The position numbers and the translations under genes are program-made. Shown here piece by piece: positions 1-5,373 of a stretch of 11,323 nt of DNA. The DNA is from CAYSHJ01 sp964589725. Lineage in GTDB: Bacteria > Planctomycetota > Planctomycetia > Planctomycetales > Planctomycetaceae. The notes under the pieces were generated by a model. It was not told where the DNA came from. It ran no database searches and worked only from the letters and a program-made list of their open reading frames with translations. The stretch lies in assembly GCA_964589725.1 (NCBI GenBank), contig CAZPUJ010000307.1, positions 1 through 11,323 on the forward strand. The letters are read 5' to 3'. Position 1 is the stretch's first letter. Each line of letters opens with the position of its first letter.

Positions 1-1710
1 GCCACTCGGACCGTCGGCAGCGAGTTGTTCAGAGCCACTCATCACTTTTTCGGCGGCCACCTCGCCGCGCGGGTCGAGCAGTTTTACGGTCACGGCTGCG
101 TTCGTACCTTCCGTCACGACATCGATCACCGGCTGCTGACCATCCGCCACGACGAAATACATCCGCCGAGCCACTCGATGCACCTTCAGCCGCTGATGCC
201 GGCTTGCGAAGAAGACAATTCGCGGGTTCGACACCGTCAGTTGGCAGCCGCAGAGTCCCATGTTCAGAGTGATCCAATGTGTGCCCGCTGACTTCGCGGT
301 CAACTCGACCTCTTCAGCGCGACCGAGCACTACCGGACGCGACAACAACTCGCGGCCGTCTGGGTCGAGCACTTTCAGTTGCCCATCGGTCATGTGTTTT
401 CCAACCGGAAATCCTCGCACACGGAAACGGAGCGCCTCACCCTCGGACAGCAGCACGAAGGCGATGTTGTATCGACGCAGGTGAGTTTCCTCGCCGTCCA
501 GCGGTAATCCCGGCGGCGCGGCCGAGACCGGTTCGAGCACTCGCTTCGCCGGCGAGATCGTTCGATCCGACGGCACTAACTTCGCCTCCAGCGAACTGCG
601 ATACGATGGCCCTAGGGCCACGAAGCGATCCAATTCCTCGCTGGCCTCGCGGAAAGCGGACCAATACTGCGGCTGTGGATCGGGGACGCGATAACCCTCA
701 GGCACCTGATCGGCCGGAGTCGCCAGCGAGCCAAGCGAGTACAGCCAGAACCCGCCGCCGTGACTGCCCAACGCGTACAACTGCGGAGCGACTTGCTCTG
801 AACGAAACTTCTGAATCCACATCCCACCCAGATATCGCACGTGCATGTTCAGCCTCTGAAAGCGTGTTTGAGTTTCATCGACTTCGTGCGTGTAGCCGAT
901 CGAATACGTCCGCTCCGCCGCGCAGACCACAGGAACCTCACGAGTGCCCAAGCCCAGTGCGATCCCTTCGAAAAACGCGAATGGCTCCTCCAAGTGCATG
1001 GCCGCGAACTGAAACATCGGATTGATGCGATGAACTTGCTGCTCCAGTTCGCGACAAATCCGTCGCACCTCCGATCGTTGCCAATCGAATAACGCCTGCG
1101 GCTCGGCCGATCCGGCTCCCTGACGACACGCCTCGCACGCGCACGGCGCGCCGTAGCCCGCGTGGTCCGCGCCGTACATCTCCAAATCGAGCACAGCTCC
1201 TCGAATGATCGGCAATGTCGTTGACAGTTCGGCCAACTTCAGCAGTCTGGGAAACACGACCCGTCGCCAATATCGCTCTTCGGTCGGGCAGGGGGTGTGC
1301 TGATTCACGATGCCACGCAACGTCACCTCGCGACGAAAGTCGGGAAAAAAGTCCAGCTCCGTTTTGCCTCCGGCAAAGTTTACGACCGGCCAGAGTTCAA
1401 CCTCGTTCTTCGCGCAGGCGTCGGCCCATTGCTCGATCCGCCGCAGGGCGTTCGTGTCGTCGCCGTCCGGCTTGAAGTTCGTGAGTTTCACCCAAGCCGC
1501 ATTGAGTCCTGACGCTCGCATCTTCGGCAGAAGATTCCGGTTTGCCGACGCGATCACGTAACCGGCCTTGAGCGGGTGAATAACCGGAGTGGGCGAGTTC
1601 ACTGCCGATTTCCGCAGCCTGTCCACCTGCGGCTCGTCCGTATGACCAAGATCAATCAGTCCAAAGCAGGGGGCCAGAACAACGAGCCATGCCGACCAAC
1701 CTCGTGTCAT
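1..1710 (-). CDS. Secreted TIM-barrel-like protein, possible glycoside hydrolase relative (C-terminus beyond left edge)
   Basis: The minus-strand frame is open from an ATG at 1710 to the window edge, giving 570 residues with no stop. A Shine-Dalgarno AAGGGAG lies 7 nt before the ATG. Residues 1-23 (MTRGWSAWLVVLAPCFGLID...) look like a signal peptide, so the product is probably exported. Residues 45-340 alternate strand-like and helix-like segments as in a (beta/alpha)8 barrel: GYVIAS, GLNAAWVKL, EVELWPVVNF, IIRGAVLDLEMYG (169-180), FQFAAMHL, VPVVCAAE and GGFWLYSLGS. E177 in VLDLEMY sits where a barrel hydrolase could carry an acidic catalytic residue, which is inference. A cysteine cluster CACEAC at 190-195 follows it. 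Residues 410-570 are strand-rich and look like a beta-sandwich accessory domain. No family was recognised with certainty; a glycosidase-like role is the best guess. The gene is divergent from dgkA. Confidence 0.72.
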   Translation of the reverse strand, partial: MTRGWSAWLVVLAPCFGLIDLGHTDEPQVDRLRKSAVNSPTPVIHPLKAGYVIASANRNLLPKMRASGLNAAWVKLTNFKPDGDDTNALRRIEQWADACAKNEVELWPVVNFAGGKTELDFFPDFRREVTLRGIVNQHTPCPTEERYWRRVVFPRLLKLAELSTTLPIIRGAVLDLEMYGADHAGYGAPCACEACRQGAGSAEPQALFDWQRSEVRRICRELEQQVHRINPMFQFAAMHLEEPFAFFEGIALGLGTREVPVVCAAERTYSIGYTHEVDETQTRFQRLNMHVRYLGGMWIQKFRSEQVAPQLYALGSHGGGFWLYSLGSLATPADQVPEGYRVPDPQPQYWSAFREASEELDRFVALGPSYRSSLEAKLVPSDRTISPAKRVLEPVSAAPPGLPLDGEETHLRRYNIAFVLLSEGEALRFRVRGFPVGKHMTDGQLKVLDPDGRELLSRPVVLGRAEEVELTAKSAGTHWITLNMGLCGCQLTVSNPRIVFFASRHQRLKVHRVARRMYFVVADGQQPVIDVVTEGTNAAVTVKLLDPRGEVAAEKVMSGSEQLAADGPSG

Positions 1711-1932
1711 CGCAAGACTCCCTTCTCGGCATTCCTCTGCTTCATTTTTCTGTCATCCATGTTCCCGTCGAAATTGTCCTCGCTTCGTTTGCGCCGCGAA
1801 CGGTTGCCGACCGACCCTCGGTTGGGGAGCATGTCAACCCGCTCAATCGCTTGCAATACCGTCGTGAAACGAGCAATGGGAGTTGAAGAACGAGGACTGC
1901 CCTCAAATGGTGCATGCAGAAGGAGGTTCGTG
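1711..1932. other. Divergent intergenic region
   Basis: This 222-bp stretch separates two genes transcribed away from each other, so it should hold both promoters. I see no convincing -35/-10 pair on either strand. A small imperfect hairpin lies at 1807-1825 (CCGACCGA, loop CCC, TCGGTTGG; 7 of 8 pairs). Plus-strand codons in this stretch are in frame with dgkA, but they lack a ribosome-binding site or any conserved sequence, so I treat them as non-coding. Confidence 0.5.
1920..1926 (+). promoter_or_regulatory. Shine-Dalgarno of dgkA that fixes its start
   Basis: AAGGAGG stands 6 nt before the ATG at 1933. The reading frame stays open upstream to 1576, but only this ATG has a strong ribosome-binding site and begins where DgkA-family similarity begins. 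Confidence 0.75.
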
Positions 1933-2304
1933 ATGAAAGCGAGGTCGTTTTGGCACAGCATGCGGTGCGCGCTCTCGGGCATGCGGTATCTGTGGCGTTC
2001 CGGACGCAACTTGAAGATCGAAATGCTCATCGCGGTGGCGGTCGTGATCGTCGGACTCTGTTTGCCGCTCTCGCGAAGCGACTGGGCGATCATGGTGCTG
2101 ACCATCGGAGCCGTCTTCGCCGCTGAAGCCGCCAACACGTCGATCGAAGCGGCCGTCGATCTCACGTCGCCCGATTACCACGATCTCGCCAAACTGGCCA
2201 AAGACGTCGCGGCAGGAGCCGTGCTGATTCTGGCGATCGCAGCCATCTTCATCGGTCTATTGGTGCTCGGCCCGCCGCTGCTCGAAAGACTTAAGCTGCT
2301 CTGA
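1933..2304 (+). CDS. dgkA: Diacylglycerol/undecaprenol kinase family membrane protein
   Basis: The 123-residue product matches the small integral-membrane DgkA family (PF01219). These enzymes phosphorylate diacylglycerol or undecaprenol with ATP at the cytoplasmic face of the inner membrane, recycling lipid carriers. Visible family features are the amphipathic start with ALSGMRYLWRSGRNLKIE (13-30), the signature EAANTSIEAAVD (65-76), which holds the catalytic and metal-binding Glu/Asn residues of the family, and LAKLAKDVAAGAVL (86-99). Three hydrophobic segments lie at about 31-47, 51-66 and 94-114. Length is normal. The start at 1933 is chosen for its AAGGAGG site; longer starts would add residues unlike the family. 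Lipid specificity cannot be told from sequence, and many bacteria outside the Proteobacteria use undecaprenol. The gene stands alone, divergent from the secreted protein on the left and convergent with the epoxide hydrolase. Confidence 0.93.
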   Translation: MKARSFWHSMRCALSGMRYLWRSGRNLKIEMLIAVAVVIVGLCLPLSRSDWAIMVLTIGAVFAAEAANTSIEAAVDLTSPDYHDLAKLAKDVAAGAVLILAIAAIFIGLLVLGPPLLERLKLL

Positions 2305-2380
2305 TGCATCTCGGCCGACGAAGTCGGAGCGGCTTGACGACGCCAACCAAAGGCGGATTTCCGGCGAGCCGGGCGGTGTC

Positions 2381-2422
2381 AGCCCCCGGACTTTTCGCGG
2401 AGATCAAGCAAGTCCGGGGGCT
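2381..2422. repeat. 13-bp perfect stem-loop within the composite repeat
   Basis: AGCCCCCGGACTT (2381-2393) pairs perfectly with AAGTCCGGGGGCT (2410-2422) across a 16-nt loop. It lies 76 bp downstream of the dgkA stop and may protect that mRNA 3' end or end transcription. Confidence 0.75.
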
Positions 2423-2468
2423 AACCGAGATTATTCACGAGTCGGGGAGAATTCTCCGCAGGCTGCTT

Positions 2469-2536
2469 CATACAAGCCCGACGCGCAAGCGAGTGAACTT
2501 CGCGGCATTCACTCGCTTGCGCTTCGGGCTTGTATG
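2469..2536. repeat. 29-bp long-stem hairpin, possible bidirectional terminator
   Basis: The arms 2469-2497 and 2508-2536 are complementary at 28 of 29 positions around a 10-nt loop (2498-2507). The arms carry ACAAGCCCG and GCAAGCGAGTGAA. It is the most stable structure in the window and sits between convergent dgkA and the epoxide hydrolase gene, so it could block read-through both ways. No U-tract is present on either strand. From memory, similar GCAAGCGAGTGAA palindromes are frequent in planctomycete intergenic DNA; a genome search would confirm this. Confidence 0.8.
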
Positions 2537-2555
2537 TGACCATGAATAATCCCGG

Positions 2556-3878
2556 CTAACGCCCACCGGCTCGCCAATTCCTGTCGGGCAAATCCGTCTT
2601 CATCTTCCTTCCTTTGCGCACCTTGCGAAAAAATGTGCGCACGTCGGTCGCCAACAAGTCCGGTGTCTCCAGCGCCGCGAAGTGGCCACCGCGGGGCATC
2701 TCGGTCCAATGAATCTGCGTGGTGCCAACGTTGCGTTCCACCCAGGCTCGTGGCGGCACGTTGATCTCTTTCGGAAAGAGCGCGAAGCCCATCGGCGCGG
2801 GCTTGCCGCCGCTTGTAAACGGCGTCATCGACGGCGGACGCGGCTGATTGTGCTGCGACGCGTAATAGATGCGAACTGAGGACGGCATCGTTTGCGTGAC
2901 CCAATAAATGGTGATGTTCGTCAGCAATTCGTCTTTGCTGAAGCTCGATTCCAAGTTACCACCGTGGTCGCTCCAGGCCCAGAACTTGTCCACGACCCAC
3001 GCCGCCAATCCGGTGGGAGAATCGTTCAGGCCATAACCGAGCGTCTGCGGCCGTGTCCCCTGAATCGCGCCGTACGCGCGGTGGTCGTTCAGTTCTTTGA
3101 CGCGCTGTTGGTGGCGTTCCATTTCCTTCGGCGTCACGCCGCGCATCGGGTCGTCGGGCGGTTGGCCTCCGGGTGGGAAGTTGCTGTGACTGCCAACGCA
3201 GTGTTCGCCGTCGTTGTTCGCCAGCCATCGCACGATGCCGCCGCCCCAGTCGCCTCCCTGTGCTCCGTAGCGCGAGTAACCCAGCCGAGCCATCAGCTTC
3301 GCAATCGTCTCGGCCATGCGTTGGCTGCTCCAGCCGCGTTCCTTCGGCCGGCCGGAGAATCCGAATCCTGGCAGCGACGGGCAAACCACATGAAACGCAT
3401 CCTCCGGCTGGCCGCCGTGCGCGCTCGGATCGATGAGCGGCCCGATGATCTTGTGAAACTCCCACACGCTTCCCGGCCAGCCATGCACCAGCACCAACGG
3501 CGTCGCGTTTTCGTGCTTCGACTTCACATGCAGGAAGTGCAGCTCGACGCCGTCGATCCGCGTGACAAACTGCGGAAACGAGTTCAACTCGCTCTCGTGC
3601 TTCCGCCAGTCGTAGCGCGTCTGCCAATACTCGGTCAGCTCGCGCAGATATTTCAGCGGCACGCCGTAGTCCCAGCCCGCGTCGTCGATCTCATCCGGCC
3701 ACCGCGTCCGCGTAAGCCGTGACTTCAAGTCGTCAAGCATGTTGTCTTCGACGTGAACTTGGAATGGACGAATCAGGGAGGTTGACGTGGTGTCTTGAGC
3801 CGATGACAGGCCGTCGCTGGCAACGACCGAAATGGCGACACACAACCAAGCGCAGACGCGCGTTCGATGTTGCGGCAT
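2556..3878 (-). CDS. Exported epoxide hydrolase (EHN + alpha/beta hydrolase)
   Basis: The 440-residue product matches microsomal-type epoxide hydrolases, which open epoxides to diols through an Asp ester intermediate. The start at 3878 is chosen because it gives a clean signal peptide (MPQHRTRVCAWLCVAISVVA..., cleavage near 24-28) and has GGA 7 nt upstream. ATG 3890 and TTG 3923 are in frame but lack a site. An N-terminal EHN domain spans about 35-145 (IRPFQVHV, DLKSRLTRTRWPDE). The oxyanion-hole motif HGWPGS is at 132-137, the nucleophile D210 in GGDWG, the likely acid E371 in FPKEI and the base H399 in GGHFAALE. Tyrosines near 338-339 could be the epoxide-activating lid Tyr. The catalytic set is complete, so it should be active; the substrate is unknown. 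It is the last gene of the operon, 46 bp after DUF1501. Its last residues (RAGGR) are encoded by a repeat arm. Confidence 0.9.
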   Translation of the reverse strand: MPQHRTRVCAWLCVAISVVASDGLSSAQDTTSTSLIRPFQVHVEDNMLDDLKSRLTRTRWPDEIDDAGWDYGVPLKYLRELTEYWQTRYDWRKHESELNSFPQFVTRIDGVELHFLHVKSKHENATPLVLVHGWPGSVWEFHKIIGPLIDPSAHGGQPEDAFHVVCPSLPGFGFSGRPKERGWSSQRMAETIAKLMARLGYSRYGAQGGDWGGGIVRWLANNDGEHCVGSHSNFPPGGQPPDDPMRGVTPKEMERHQQRVKELNDHRAYGAIQGTRPQTLGYGLNDSPTGLAAWVVDKFWAWSDHGGNLESSFSKDELLTNITIYWVTQTMPSSVRIYYASQHNQPRPPSMTPFTSGGKPAPMGFALFPKEINVPPRAWVERNVGTTQIHWTEMPRGGHFAALETPDLLATDVRTFFRKVRKGRKMKTDLPDRNWRAGGR

Positions 3879-3889
3879 GACTCTTTCCA

Positions 3890-3923
3890 TTGGAGAGGGG
3901 GGCGATGAATCGCCGTACTCCAA
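3890..3923. repeat. Intercistronic palindrome between the DUF1501 and epoxide hydrolase genes
   Basis: TTGGAG (3890-3895) pairs with CTCCAA (3918-3923), and inside it GGCGA-TGAA-TCGCC (3901-3914) forms a hairpin. It fills most of the 46-bp gap between the two genes. It could modulate stability or translation of the downstream cistron, or be another REP-like element, since its minus-strand form begins GGAG next to a hairpin. Confidence 0.6.
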
Positions 3924-3924
3924 A

Positions 3925-5352
3925 TTAGGCCAGCAACGGCGTCAACACCTTCGCGTCATAGACGTCAGTCAGGCGTTCGTCGCGGCCGTGGACGTTGTAG
4001 GTGACGCGCTTGTGATCCAGGCCAAGTTGGTGCAGGATCGTGGCGTGGAGATCGGCGACCATCGTGGGGTTCTCGACGGCGTGATAACCGAGCTCGTCCG
4101 TGGCTCCGTAGGCTTGACCGCCGCGAATGCCGCCGCCGGCAAGCCACATGGAAAAGCCTTGCTTGTGATGATCGCGGCCGTCGCCGGATTGGCTGACCGG
4201 CGTGCGGCCGAACTCGCCGCCCCAGACGACGAGCGTGCTGTCGAGCAACCCGCGCTGCTTGAGGTCTTTCAAGAGCGCGGCTGTCGGTTGATCGGTGCGG
4301 TCGCAACAGTTTTTGGTGGTCTCGGCATTCTTGGCGTGCGTGTCCCAGATTTGGCCTTCGATGAAGATCTGAACGTATCGCACGCCCCGTTCGACCAATC
4401 GCCGAGCGATCAAGCAGCGGCGGCCGTAGCTATCGGTCGGTTGCTTGCCGATTCCGTAGGCTGCTTGTGTCTCGGCGGTTTCTTGAGTGAGGTCGAGGGC
4501 CTGTCCCGCATGAAGCTGCATTCGCGCCGCCATCTCGTAGCTGGCGATGCGAGCCTCAAGGTCGGGCGCGATGCGCGGATGATTCGCCAAGTGTTCATCA
4601 TTGAGTTTCGACAGCAGCTCGCGCCGCAGCCGCTGGGTGCTGTCGGAGACGGGACTCGGCGGTTGCAGATACAGAATCGGAGTACCCGTGTGACGGAAAT
4701 GAACTCCCTGATAACGTGGAGGCAGGAATCCGTTGGACCAATTGCGAGTGCCGTCGATCGGCAAGCCATTGTCGGTTCGCAGCACGACATACGCCGGCAG
4801 GTTTTGATTCTCGCTGCCGAGGGCATAGCTGACCCAGGCTCCGATCGTCGGTCGGCCAGTGACGATGCGGCCGGTGTGCATGTGCCAGAGGGCTTGCTCG
4901 TGATTGTTGTGCTCGGTGTGCATCGAGCGTACGACCGCGATGTCGTCAGCACACGTCGCCGTGTGCGGCAGCAGTTCGCTGTACTCGACACCGCATTCGC
5001 CATACGGCCGAAACTTGAACGGCGAACCGAGCAGATTGCCGTGTGCCGAGATCTTCACCAGATCGGTGAAATACTTCGGCATCGGCTTGCCATCTTGCTT
5101 GTTGAGTTCCGGCTTCGGGTCGAGCAAATCCATGTGACTCGGCCCGCCATGCTGGAAGAGTTGGATCACGGCTTTGGCTCGCGGCGGGAAATGAAAGCCA
5201 CCTGAGTCTTTCGACGAGGCGTCCGCTCGCACCGCCTCTTCGCACAGCATTCCGCCCAGAGCAATACCGGCGAACCCCGACGCACTGTGAGTCAGCCAGT
5301 CACGACGCGACAAAAAAGCAGCCAACGATTCATTCCTGAGAACTTCGCTCAT
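3925..5352 (-). CDS. DUF1501 family exported protein
   Basis: This 475-residue protein belongs to DUF1501 (PF07394), which is related to the sulfatase/alkaline phosphatase fold and abundant in planctomycetes; its reaction is not established. The start at 5352 is preferred over ATG 5358 because GAGGA lies 6 nt before it, whereas it abuts the earlier ATG. A twin-arginine-like leader SRRDWLTHSASGFAGIALGG (15-34) suggests folded export by Tat. Family features are LFQHGGPSHMDLLDPKP (65-81), GRPTIGAWVSYALGS (166-180), GRRCLIARRLVERGVR, WGGEFGRTP (377-385), GDGRDHH (390-396) with possible metal-binding residues, and the C-terminal DLHATILHQLGLDH. Length is normal. It begins 21 bp after the PSCyt1/DUF1549/DUF1553 gene, the usual pairing, so the two are very probably co-transcribed and act together outside the membrane. 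Confidence 0.95.
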   Translation of the reverse strand: MSEVLRNESLAAFLSRRDWLTHSASGFAGIALGGMLCEEAVRADASSKDSGGFHFPPRAKAVIQLFQHGGPSHMDLLDPKPELNKQDGKPMPKYFTDLVKISAHGNLLGSPFKFRPYGECGVEYSELLPHTATCADDIAVVRSMHTEHNNHEQALWHMHTGRIVTGRPTIGAWVSYALGSENQNLPAYVVLRTDNGLPIDGTRNWSNGFLPPRYQGVHFRHTGTPILYLQPPSPVSDSTQRLRRELLSKLNDEHLANHPRIAPDLEARIASYEMAARMQLHAGQALDLTQETAETQAAYGIGKQPTDSYGRRCLIARRLVERGVRYVQIFIEGQIWDTHAKNAETTKNCCDRTDQPTAALLKDLKQRGLLDSTLVVWGGEFGRTPVSQSGDGRDHHKQGFSMWLAGGGIRGGQAYGATDELGYHAVENPTMVADLHATILHQLGLDHKRVTYNVHGRDERLTDVYDAKVLTPLLA

Positions 5353-5373
5353 CCTCATTCCTCACTACCACGA

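Larger units (their letters stand above)
2363..2575. repeat. Composite nested inverted-repeat element between convergent genes
   Basis: The block is bounded by a perfect 10-bp inverted repeat, GGCGAGCCGG at 2363-2372 and CCGGCTCGCC at 2566-2575. Just inside, GTCAGCC (2378-2384) mirrors GGCTAAC (2554-2560) imperfectly. Further in, GATTATTCA (2428-2436) mirrors TGAATAAT (2543-2550). Two strong hairpins (2381-2422 and 2469-2536) are nested in it. The design looks like one repeat family inserted as head-to-head copies around another. The right arm lies inside the 3' end of the epoxide hydrolase gene and supplies its last codons and TAG stop (2556-2558). No T-tract follows, so it is not a classical rho-independent terminator, though it could slow convergent transcription. 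Confidence 0.8.

Noticed and set aside
279..1025. Plus-strand open frame of 248 codons at the left end
   Set aside because: The minus strand is open for all 570 codons with a signal peptide and ribosome-binding site; the plus frame is an Arg/Pro/Ser-rich shadow.
1576..1932. N-terminal extension of DgkA
   Set aside because: It would add 119 residues unlike the family, overlap the divergent gene, and ignore the strong AAGGAGG site before ATG 1933.
2469..2536. Repeat arms considered as a CRISPR unit or attachment site
   Set aside because: The arms are a single inverted pair, not regularly spaced direct repeats, and no integrase or cas gene is nearby.
2304..2549. Possible 81-residue gene overlapping the dgkA stop in a TGATG arrangement
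   Set aside because: Most of it is translated from the palindromic repeats, there is no ribosome-binding site, and the peptide is low in complexity.
2892..3722. Plus-strand open frame of 276 codons opposite the epoxide hydrolase
   Set aside because: The opposite strand carries the full catalytic set of an epoxide hydrolase; this frame has no motif or start signal.
3832..5205. Long plus-strand open frame of 457 codons opposite the DUF1501 gene
   Set aside because: It is antisense to a clearly conserved DUF1501 gene, has no ribosome-binding site and no recognisable domain; high GC third positions keep the opposite frame open.
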